DNA from: Thermoanaerobaculaceae bacterium
GTDB lineage: Bacteria; Acidobacteriota; UBA4820
NCBI GenBank assembly: GCA_012798145.1
Contig: JAAZNT010000193.1
Location: forward strand, 1-5,089
Direction: 5' to 3'
DNA length: 5,089 bases
In this document: positions 1-5,075 of the stretch, piece by piece
Position numbering within the stretch: the first letter of the stretch is position 1
Layout: each line of letters begins with the position of its first letter
Position numbers and translations under genes: made by a program
Notes under the pieces: model-generated
The model's input: the letters and a program-made list of their open reading frames with translations, nothing else
Database searches by the model: none
What the model was told of the DNA's origin: nothing

Positions 1-219
1 AGTCTTCCTTCTCTTAACATCTTTACGATTGTCTCTTCAAAATCTCTTGAATCTCTTCTCGCATTTCTTATATCATCCGCATAGCTATATTTTTTCTCTC
101 TGACCCATTGTATTAATGAATCTGCTGATGCAATCTCTGTTAATAAAAGTTTTGCTGAAGAATCTATGTCTGTAGATTATTGGAAGTTTTTCGGTTTTTA
201 GTAAAAATTCAATCCTCAT
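1..219 (-). pseudogene. Disrupted 5' end of a minus-strand gene, possibly a cas6 remnant, running off the left edge
   Basis: Reading leftwards, ATG at 219-217 follows a GGGGG stretch (228-224) that could act as a weak ribosome binding site, and an extended -10 promoter lies just upstream. The frame begins MRIEFLLKTEKLPIIYRHRF and stops at a TAG at 87-85 after 44 residues. A second minus-strand frame, shifted by one base, is open from 176 to the window edge (58 codons). It reads like real protein, with stretches such as SADSLIQWVREKKYSYADD and RDSRDFEETIVKMLREGR, but it has no ATG near its beginning and a stop (179-177) just upstream. The simplest reading is one gene broken by a frameshift, or a start joined to unrelated sequence by deletion, near 150-175. 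The first 20 residues remind me of the N-terminus of Cas6 CRISPR endoribonucleases; this is recall, not alignment, and is weak. I do not recognise the second part. Alternatives are a 44-residue peptide gene, or a sequencing error in an intact gene. Confidence 0.4.
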
Positions 220-236
220 TAAACCCCCAAAGGTGA

Positions 237-245
237 ATTATAGCA
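237..245 (-). promoter_or_regulatory. Extended -10 promoter for the minus-strand gene start
   Basis: On the minus strand the sequence reads TGCTATAAT, a perfect -10 hexamer (242-237) with the TGn extension (245-243). No good -35 lies at 16-18 bases; that stretch is T-rich. Transcription would start near position 230, leaving a leader of only about 11 bases before ATG at 219. The very short leader matches the layout at the CHI-like gene in this window. That makes it likely that the minus-strand start was once a real gene start. Confidence 0.5.
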
Positions 246-300
246 TAAATTTCTTTTCAAAAAAGCCAATTTATACCTCCAAATAATAATATAACACCAT

Positions 301-325
301 ATATGTTGCAAAATGTGTAACATAT
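301..325. repeat. Inverted repeat, possible operator upstream of the hyb pair
   Basis: Arms ATATGTTGCA (301-310) and TGTAACATAT (316-325) are separated by AAATG and match at 9 of 10 positions; the odd pair would be G-U in RNA. The symmetry and size suit a dimeric regulator. It is not a standard FNR box (TTGAT-N4-ATCAA), and the spacing does not fit Rex. Sitting about 140 bases before the hybA-like start, it could serve that operon or the divergent minus-strand start. A second inverted repeat overlaps its right end. Confidence 0.4.
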
Positions 326-341
326 TATCTGATTGATAATA
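323..341. repeat. Second inverted repeat, adjoining the first
   Basis: TATTATC (323-329) and GATAATA (335-341) are perfect complements around a 5-base spacer, TGATT. It shares three bases with the repeat at 301-325 and has the same spacer length. Being AT-only apart from one pair, it could arise by chance in this base composition, so its role is uncertain. Confidence 0.3.
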
Positions 342-354
342 AAGAAGATGTGCG

Positions 355-380
355 TTTTTTGAAAAAATCTTTTTAAAAAG
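355..380. repeat. Paired A/T-tract palindromes
   Basis: Six T, one G and six A (355-367) are followed after one base by the perfect 12-base palindrome CTTTTTAAAAAG (369-380). Such phased A- and T-tracts usually bend DNA, and here they sit about 20-45 bases upstream of the candidate hyb promoter, where an UP-like or curved element would act. There is no GC stem, so they are not convincing as an intrinsic terminator for the plus strand. Confidence 0.3.
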
Positions 381-399
381 GCAAAACCTAAATATGAAT

Positions 400-428
400 T
401 TGCAGACAAATCAATTAAGTGCTATTTT
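400..428 (+). promoter_or_regulatory. Candidate promoter for the hybA-hybB pair
   Basis: TTGCAG (400-405) lies 17 bases before TATTTT (423-428), and TG at 420-421 gives an extended -10. The hexamers are only partial matches to the sigma-70 consensus, so regulation by an activator is plausible. Transcription would start near 435, giving a leader of about 32 bases that includes the AAGGA ribosome binding site at 457-461. Confidence 0.35.
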
Positions 429-466
429 ATCTCTTGAATTTATGCGTTTTACTTGTAAGGATTTGA

Positions 467-1213
467 ATGGCTTTAGGAATTTTGTTTGACCAGAATCTCT
501 GCATAGGTTGCGGTGCCTGCGAGGTAGGGTGTCAGGAAGAGCACGGCTTCAAGGTTCATAAAGCGGATAAACTTGACGAAAACAATTTCACATATCTGGA
601 AGAGATAAACTCTATTACTTTTCAGCGCCATTTGTGTATGCACTGCTTTAATCCCGCATGCGCTTCCGCCTGTCCCGTCAGCGCTTTAAAGAAGACAAAA
701 GAGGGAGCGGTTATTTACAATCCCGCCATCTGTCTCGGCTGTCGCTACTGCATCTATGCCTGTCCATTCAACATTCCAAAATATGAATGGAAGTCGCAAA
801 TTCCAAGAGTGAGAAAGTGCGACTTTTGTTATTCAACAAAAATTTCAAAAGGATTGCCTCCCGCGTGCGCTTCCGCCTGTCCTACCGGCGCAACTCTTTT
901 TGGCGTAAGAGAGGAGTTGCTAAAAACAGCGCATCAAAGGATTAATAAAGAACCGAAAAAATATGTAAGCGAAGTTTTTGGCGAAAAAGAGGCGGGGGGA
1001 ACTTCAGTCCTTTTTTTGCGTCTTAATGAAGTTACAAAAACAAATTTAGTGCGCAACATTCCCGATTTCGCTCTTCCAGATTTGCCTCAAAAAATATTGG
1101 GAAAAACTCCTCTGGTGATAGTCGCTTTAGGTCTCTTCCTCGGAGGTATGCGCTTTTTGACAGATAGAAAAAATAAAATTAGGGAAGAAGAACAAAAAAA
1201 AGATGAAGAGTGA
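467..1213 (+). CDS. hybA: HybA-like 4Fe-4S electron-transfer subunit with C-terminal membrane anchor, no Tat signal
   Basis: Four-cluster iron-sulfur protein that would relay electrons between a catalytic partner and the membrane quinone subunit encoded next. The 16 cysteines fall in four groups: C12/15/18/22, C57/60/65/69, C89/92/95/99 and C118/121/134/138, the pattern of the DmsB/NrfC/HybA family. Closeness to E. coli HybA shows in PVSALKK (70-76), CRYC-ACPFN-PKY (92-106), VREEL (147-151) and FGEKEAGGTSVLFL (171-184). One hydrophobic helix at about 214-231 is followed by a positively charged tail, as in HybA. The start is firm: AAGGA (457-461) is 5 bases from ATG, and an in-frame TGA occupies 464-466, so there is no hidden N-terminal extension. 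HybA of E. coli has a Tat leader and is about 328 residues; this protein has 248 and none. No hydrogenase subunit is adjacent. The family is very sure; the partner enzyme is unknown. Confidence 0.93.
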   Translation: MALGILFDQNLCIGCGACEVGCQEEHGFKVHKADKLDENNFTYLEEINSITFQRHLCMHCFNPACASACPVSALKKTKEGAVIYNPAICLGCRYCIYACPFNIPKYEWKSQIPRVRKCDFCYSTKISKGLPPACASACPTGATLFGVREELLKTAHQRINKEPKKYVSEVFGEKEAGGTSVLFLRLNEVTKTNLVRNIPDFALPDLPQKILGKTPLVIVALGLFLGGMRFLTDRKNKIREEEQKKDEE

Positions 1214-2318
1214 GCCTTTAATAAAAATTACAAAAATATTTTTCATTCTTCTTATGATTGTTTTTTTCTTTTCTTTGATTAAAAGATACATTTTCGGCTT
1301 GGGTGCGATATCAAACCTTTCAGACGATATGCCTTGGGGACTTTGGAAGGGCGCTAATCTCTTTGGGGGTGTCGCTCTCGCCGCAGGCGGTTTTGTGGTA
1401 ACAGCGGTCGTTTATATTTTTAATTTAAAAAAATACAAAGTCTTTGTCCGTCCTGTTGTTCTGACATCATTTTTGGGATATTTGATGGTTATTTTAGCCC
1501 TTTTAATTGACGACGGAAGACCTTGGAATATATTTATGCCTCTGATTTTTTGGAACACAAAATCGGTGATGTGGGAGGTCGCTTTGTGCGTCGCTTCCTA
1601 CACAACGGTTCTTTTTCTTGAGTTTCTTCCTCTTGTTTGGGAAAAGATGGGATTCAAGAAAGCGCTTAAATTCTGGTCTTGGCTTACTCCTGCTCTCGTT
1701 TTTGTTGGAGTCATTCTTTCAACTTTGCACCAATCTTCTCTTGGAACTTTGCTCGTAATCGTTCCGCAAAAGATTCATCCAATTTGGTATTCTCCCATTC
1801 TTCCTATTCTATTTTTCTTTTCTGCGGTTGTTGTTGGATTGTGCGCCACAAATATAATCGCCTTTATTTATTCAAATAAATTTCCTGAAGAAAAAATATC
1901 CCCGCTTGTTCAAAGATTGGCAAAATCAACGGGAGTTGTGTTTTATGTATATTTTATTTTGAAAATTATCGAACTTTACCAAAGAGGATTTTTAAAGGAT
2001 ATTTTTGTTTTTGACATTGCTTCTTCATTGTTTGTTGTTGAATTTTTTGTTTTAGGGTTAATTCCTGCAACAGCGTTATTTTTTAAAAAGGCAGTTAATA
2101 GTAAAAAAACGCTTTTTGGGTTAAACCTTGCTCTCGTTTGCGGAATTTTTCTAAACAGAATAAATGTTTCTGTTATAGCATTCCAGTTGAAATCAAATAT
2201 AGATTATTTCCCGCATTTTCTTGAAATAGTCGTCTCATTCTCAATCTTCGCAATCGCAGTCTATTTATTCATCGTAATTGCCAAAATCCTTCCCGTTTTT
2301 TCAAAAGAAACAACATAA
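1203..2318 (+). CDS. hybB: HybB/NrfD-family integral membrane quinone-interacting subunit
   Basis: Membrane partner of the preceding iron-sulfur protein, expected to exchange electrons with menaquinone without haem. Its 371 residues carry about ten helices (roughly 11-28, 52-74, 86-103, 121-145, 161-178, 198-224, 244-260, 274-294, 305-320, 340-363), the HybB subgroup of the NrfD/PsrC family. Signature stretches shared with E. coli HybB are FGLGAISNLSDDMPWGLW (31-48), the NTKSVMWE segment with E125 and a second acidic residue E140 in helix 4, LHQSSLGTL (175-183), IHPIWYSP (191-198) and ILPVF near the end. The start overlaps hybA by 11 bases; GGGAAGAAG at 1182-1190 is the likely ribosome binding site, somewhat distant, so translational coupling is likely. 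Two tandem TAA codons end the gene (2316-2321). Family assignment is secure; whether it serves a hydrogenase, a cytochrome c complex or another enzyme is not shown here. Confidence 0.93.
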   Translation: MKSEPLIKITKIFFILLMIVFFFSLIKRYIFGLGAISNLSDDMPWGLWKGANLFGGVALAAGGFVVTAVVYIFNLKKYKVFVRPVVLTSFLGYLMVILALLIDDGRPWNIFMPLIFWNTKSVMWEVALCVASYTTVLFLEFLPLVWEKMGFKKALKFWSWLTPALVFVGVILSTLHQSSLGTLLVIVPQKIHPIWYSPILPILFFFSAVVVGLCATNIIAFIYSNKFPEEKISPLVQRLAKSTGVVFYVYFILKIIELYQRGFLKDIFVFDIASSLFVVEFFVLGLIPATALFFKKAVNSKKTLFGLNLALVCGIFLNRINVSVIAFQLKSNIDYFPHFLEIVVSFSIFAIAVYLFIVIAKILPVFSKETT

Positions 2319-2320
2319 TA

Positions 2321-2368
2321 ATCCCAGATTTGTCAATAAAATAATTTTTTTTACGACAAATTTGGGAT
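2321..2368. repeat. 14-bp inverted repeat after hybB (hairpin or operator)
   Basis: ATCCCAGATTTGTC (2321-2334) pairs with GACAAATTTGGGAT (2355-2368) over all 14 positions, with one G-U. The 20-base loop contains eight T (2345-2352). It directly follows the hybB stop and could protect the 3' end of the hyb mRNA. It is not a standard intrinsic terminator, because no T-run follows on the plus strand. It also lies just upstream of the next promoter and could be a regulator site. Confidence 0.45.
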
Positions 2369-2396
2369 AAAAATAGTTACGGTTCCAAACTTTTTT

Positions 2397-2405
2397 TGCT
2401 AAAAT
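2397..2405 (+). promoter_or_regulatory. Extended -10 promoter giving a near-leaderless DUF2905 mRNA
   Basis: TGCTAAAAT (2397-2405) is an extended -10 with a 5 of 6 hexamer, preceded by a run of seven T ending at 2397. The -35 zone near 2377 (TTACGG) is poor. Transcription would begin at about 2411-2413, on or next to the ATG of the following gene, and no ribosome binding site is visible in the bases before that ATG. A leaderless transcript is therefore likely. Confidence 0.45.
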
Positions 2406-2412
2406 ATTCCCT

Positions 2413-2640
2413 ATGGATAAAAGATTTTTGGGTTTTGTTTTGATTTCTGCCTCTTTTTTGCTTGCCGTTATGGGAATATTGCTCCTATTAGAAAAGCCAT
2501 TTTCTTTTTTTGGAAAACTTCCCGGAGACATTAGAATAGAAAAGGAAAACTTTTCAATTTACATACCTATTACTTCTATGGCTTTAATCTCACTTATTTT
2601 AACTCTATTGCTGAATATCATTTCAAGGTTTTTTAAATGA
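2413..2640 (+). CDS. Small two-helix membrane protein, DUF2905 family
   Basis: A 75-residue protein with two hydrophobic helices (about 5-26 and 50-71) joined by a conserved loop, FGKLPGDIRIEKENFSIYIP (33-52). The GxLPGDIxIExxNFxxYxPxT pattern is the hallmark of the DUF2905 family of short bacterial membrane proteins, whose function is unknown; the length is normal for the family. No Shine-Dalgarno sequence precedes the ATG, and the promoter sits so close that the message may be leaderless. It is separated from hybB by 94 bases and from the next gene by 52 bases, each gap holding a promoter, so it probably forms its own unit. In many genomes the family sits near housekeeping genes rather than redox operons, so I infer no link to the hyb pair. 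Confidence 0.88.
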   Translation: MDKRFLGFVLISASFLLAVMGILLLLEKPFSFFGKLPGDIRIEKENFSIYIPITSMALISLILTLLLNIISRFFK

Positions 2641-2644
2641 TAAT

Positions 2645-2673
2645 TTATCAAATTTTGCCTTTTTTGTTATAAT
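2645..2673 (+). promoter_or_regulatory. Strong sigma-70-type promoter for the CHI-like gene and kinase
   Basis: TTATCA (2645-2650, 4 of 6 to consensus) is 17 bases from a perfect TATAAT (2668-2673), with TG at 2665-2666 making an extended -10. Transcription would start near 2680, so the leader would be about 13 bases, little more than the ribosome binding site. It is the best promoter in the window and probably serves both the CHI-like gene and the kinase. Confidence 0.7.
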
Positions 2674-2676
2674 GTT

Positions 2677-2686
2677 AAAGGAGGTG
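2677..2686 (+). promoter_or_regulatory. Near-perfect ribosome binding site of the CHI-like gene
   Basis: AAAGGAGGTG matches the anti-Shine-Dalgarno end of 16S rRNA over its whole length and lies 6 bases before ATG at 2693. It fixes the start codon and predicts high translation. Because the promoter is so near, the site would lie at the very 5' end of the message. Confidence 0.8.
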
Positions 2687-2692
2687 TAATTT

Positions 2693-3256
2693 ATGAAGAA
2701 AACGCTTCTAATAATATTTTTTCTTTTCTGCCTTTCTGCTTTTTCTCTCGATATTGAAGGAATAAAATTTTCTGACACAATGAAGATTGAAGGCAGAACA
2801 TTCTTTCTGAACGGCGCAGGGCTTAGAATAAAAAAGATAGCTTTTATGGGAGTAAAAGTTTATACCGCCGCACTCTATCTTGAGAAAAAAGAGAAAAGCG
2901 CCGAAAAAATTCTTGACGAAAACAGCGCAAAGTGTCTCTTGATGAAATTTATCCACAGCAGTGTCAGTAAAGATAAACTTGTTGAAGCATTTGAAGAAGG
3001 TTTTAAGAACAACAACCCTTCCCTGACTGATAAACTGCGTCCTCAAATAGATAAATTTCTTTCTTTCTGGAGCGAGATGAAGGAGGGAGACGAAGCGGAA
3101 ATAATTTATATTCCAATAATTGGCACAAAAACGGTCATCAAAGGAAAAGAGATGGGAACGATTGAAGGAGGAGATTTTTCTAAATTGCTTTTTTCAGTGT
3201 GGCTTGGAGAAAATCCTCCCAATAAAGAATTGAAAGATGGATTGCTTGGAAAATGA
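2693..3256 (+). CDS. Exported chalcone isomerase-like (CHI-fold) protein
   Basis: A 187-residue protein with a clear Sec signal peptide: KK at 2-3, a hydrophobic core to about 15, and likely cleavage after AFS (16-18). The mature part matches the bacterial chalcone isomerase-like family (Chalcone_3 type): LNGAGLRIKKIAFMGVKVYT (39-58) followed by AALYL, then FIHSSVSKDKLVEAFEEGF (86-104), FLSFWSEMKEGD (122-133), and the end motif IPIIGTKTVIKGKEMGTI (140-157) with FSKLLFSVWLG (162-172). Length is typical. Bacterial members share the fold of plant chalcone isomerase and of fatty-acid-binding CHI-like proteins, but no flavonoid pathway is expected and their role, probably ligand or lipid binding in the periplasm, is not established. 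Start chosen by the perfect ribosome binding site. The kinase follows after 20 bases without an intervening promoter, suggesting a shared message. C13 is not in a lipobox. Confidence 0.88.
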   Translation: MKKTLLIIFFLFCLSAFSLDIEGIKFSDTMKIEGRTFFLNGAGLRIKKIAFMGVKVYTAALYLEKKEKSAEKILDENSAKCLLMKFIHSSVSKDKLVEAFEEGFKNNNPSLTDKLRPQIDKFLSFWSEMKEGDEAEIIYIPIIGTKTVIKGKEMGTIEGGDFSKLLFSVWLGENPPNKELKDGLLGK

Positions 3257-3276
3257 TTTTGTAAAGGTAGGATAAA

Positions 3277-4962
3277 ATGGGAATGGAAAAGGAAAAAATC
3301 GGAAGGTATGAGATTCTTGACAAATTAGGGCAGGGCGCTATGGGCGTCGTTTATAAGGCAAGAGACCCCAATATTGGAAGAATTGTAGCGCTTAAGACAA
3401 TGACTCACTCAGCGAATCTTCCCGAAGAACAGCGAAAAGAATACGCTAAAAGATTTTTCAGGGAAGCGCAGTCGGCTGGCGCTCTCCAGCATCCAAACAT
3501 TGTTACAATCTATGATATGGACGAAGATGACGGAATACCCTTTATCGCTATGGAATACATTGAGGGAAAAAGCCTTTCAAAAATAATTGAAGAAAAGGGA
3601 CAGATGCCGGTTTTGGAGGCGGTTTCCATTATTAAGCAGGTGGCGGAAGGGCTTTCTTTCGCTCACGAAAAGGGTATAGTTCACAGAGATATTAAGCCGG
3701 ACAACATTCTTGTCGATAGAAACGGAAGGGCTGTTGTTACAGATTTTGGGATTGCCCACCTTGAAGAAAGTAATTTGACTCGGACGGGTGAAGTTTTGGG
3801 CACTCCATTCTGTATGAGCCCGGAGCAGATTCTTGAGGGAAAACTTGATAGAAGAAGCGACCTTTTTTCACTGGGAGTAGTTTTTTATTTGATGCTTACT
3901 GGAAGAAGACCTTTTAAAGGGGAAACCATTTCAAGCATCTGCTACCATATTGTCCATACAGTTCCCGATCCACTGCCGCAGGATTCTTCTATTCCAATGC
4001 CTTTGCTTTCCATTTTGCACAAACTCCTTGAAAAAGATCCCGACAAAAGGTATTCAAACGGTAAAGAATTGATTTCTGACCTTGAAAAAATTCAAAATCT
4101 TACAGTTAAACAAACTGAGGAGACTTTGAACGCTCCGCAAAAAGAAAAAGCAGTTCCTCAGCCTCCTCCACCGCCCAAAATTGCGCCTAAGCAGACACCA
4201 AAAGTTCCCGCCCCGCAGCCAGTAACTCCAGAAAAAAAGAAAAAATCTTCTTTTGCTCTGATTGCTGTTTTGGGCGCTTTTGTTGTCGTTATAGGTCTTG
4301 CGGCAATTCTTGGTGGAGGTTATTATCTTTACAAAAAAGGAGTCCTTTTCCCGCCAAATACAGAGACAACTGAACAGCAAAAGGAAAATCCTGATGTTGG
4401 CACTAAAACGCAACCGCCGGGTGATACGACAATAGAACAAAAAAAGGAAGATACAATTCCACAAAAGCAGATAATTCCAGACAACCCACCACCTGTAAAA
4501 AAGGAAAAACCTCAAAAAACCGAAGAAAAGCCCCCGACAAAACCGCCTGAAGAGCCAAAGACAAACGACACCGTTACTCCTCCGCCACCGCCTCCTCCAA
4601 CGGAAACAAAACCCGCTGTAACGCCCTCAAAAATCGGATTGATCTTTGAGACAAAGATATCCGAGATTTCACTGACATTCTATATTGACGGCGAGGAAAA
4701 ATTGAGAGAAGCGTTCGTGACAGAAAACGGAGCCCGTTTTTCACAGGAATTTAAGGTTGCACCCGGACAGCATGACATCAAAGTTGTTGTTCAAGCCACA
4801 AAATTTCCGCCTTTTATTAGAGAGGGCTCTTTTGCAATAAATGTTCCGGAAGGAAGCAATCAGATCATCAAAATAGAGCCAGCAAGAAAACCTGCCCCCA
4901 GATTGACAATAAAGAAAATAGATTCGCAGACCGGACAAAGCTCTGTTTTAATGGAAAAATAG
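3277..4962 (+). CDS. Membrane-spanning Hanks-type Ser/Thr protein kinase with extracytoplasmic sensor-like domain
   Basis: A 561-residue receptor-like kinase. The cytoplasmic catalytic domain (about 10-270) has every expected element: glycine loop GQGAMGVV (18-25), VALK with K40, helix-C E63, catalytic loop HRDIKPDN (136-143), DFG (156-158), GTP and SPE (175-183) closing the activation segment, D195 and R258. T168 and T170 are probable autophosphorylation sites. A proline-rich juxtamembrane stretch (292-318) and KKKK lead to one membrane helix (about 326-352). Outside lies a Pro/Lys/Thr/Glu spacer (360-450) with seven consecutive prolines (435-441), then a beta-rich module (451-540). That module has no PASTA repeats; APGQHDIKV (495-503) faintly recalls PEGA domains. 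AAAGGTAGGA (3263-3272) precedes ATG at 3277; a second ATG at 3283 is nearly as good. It is probably co-transcribed with the CHI-like gene. Substrates and signal are unknown. Confidence 0.95.
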   Translation: MGMEKEKIGRYEILDKLGQGAMGVVYKARDPNIGRIVALKTMTHSANLPEEQRKEYAKRFFREAQSAGALQHPNIVTIYDMDEDDGIPFIAMEYIEGKSLSKIIEEKGQMPVLEAVSIIKQVAEGLSFAHEKGIVHRDIKPDNILVDRNGRAVVTDFGIAHLEESNLTRTGEVLGTPFCMSPEQILEGKLDRRSDLFSLGVVFYLMLTGRRPFKGETISSICYHIVHTVPDPLPQDSSIPMPLLSILHKLLEKDPDKRYSNGKELISDLEKIQNLTVKQTEETLNAPQKEKAVPQPPPPPKIAPKQTPKVPAPQPVTPEKKKKSSFALIAVLGAFVVVIGLAAILGGGYYLYKKGVLFPPNTETTEQQKENPDVGTKTQPPGDTTIEQKKEDTIPQKQIIPDNPPPVKKEKPQKTEEKPPTKPPEEPKTNDTVTPPPPPPPTETKPAVTPSKIGLIFETKISEISLTFYIDGEEKLREAFVTENGARFSQEFKVAPGQHDIKVVVQATKFPPFIREGSFAINVPEGSNQIIKIEPARKPAPRLTIKKIDSQTGQSSVLMEK

Positions 4963-4978
4963 GAAAGGGTTAAACCGC

Positions 4979-4998
4979 AATTTATTAATTAATAAATT
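4979..4998. repeat. Perfect 20-base AT palindrome after the kinase
   Basis: AATTTATTAATTAATAAATT reads the same on both strands and begins 16 bases after the kinase stop codon. A cruciform or protein-binding site is possible, but as RNA it is too AT-rich to act as a strong terminator alone. It may arise from base composition, though perfect symmetry over 20 bases is notable. Confidence 0.5.
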
Positions 4999-5000
4999 CT

Positions 5001-5019
5001 TCTAACGACTTTCGTTAGA
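5001..5019. terminator. Hairpin downstream of the kinase, possible transcript end
   Basis: TCTAACGA (5001-5008) and TCGTTAGA (5012-5019) form a perfect 8-bp stem with loop CTT. It is well placed, 38 bases after the stop codon, to end or protect the kinase message. The following bases on the plus strand are GAGAAAA rather than a T-run, so it is not a textbook intrinsic terminator. Confidence 0.35.
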
Positions 5020-5050
5020 GAAAATGGAAGATAATAAACCTATCAATCGG

Positions 5051-5075
5051 CAGGCAGTTTGCCTTCGGCAACCTG
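5051..5075. repeat. GC-richer hairpin at the right edge
   Basis: TTGCC (5059-5063) and GGCAA (5067-5071) pair around a TTC loop. CAGG (5051-5054) and CCTG (5072-5075) can extend the stem past a four-base bulge. It is clearly richer in GC than the surrounding sequence, like a dispersed intergenic repeat or the imperfect end of a mobile unit. No copy is present elsewhere in this window. Confidence 0.4.

Noticed and set aside
301..325. FNR or Rex operator
   Set aside because: Half-site sequence and spacing fit neither consensus, so it is kept as an unassigned inverted repeat.
394..489. 31-codon plus-strand frame MNLQTNQLS... overlapping the hybA start
   Set aside because: No ribosome binding site, composition like non-coding DNA, overlaps the firmly placed hybA start in another frame, and it covers the candidate promoter.
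2321..2368. Intrinsic terminator for the hyb pair
   Set aside because: The stem is followed by AAAAATAG on the plus strand, and the T-run lies inside the loop.
2301..2531. 76-codon minus-strand frame across the hybB end and DUF2905
   Set aside because: It runs antisense to the well-supported DUF2905 gene and through the inverted repeat; no family resemblance.
2693..2752. Lipoprotein signal with C13 in the CHI-like protein
   Set aside because: Residues before C13 are FFLF, not a lipobox; the ordinary signal peptidase site AFS at 16-18 fits better.
4054..4515. 153-codon minus-strand frame inside the kinase gene
   Set aside because: It is the reverse of the proline- and lysine-rich spacer, giving an implausible F/R/W/L-rich product; the kinase frame is certain.
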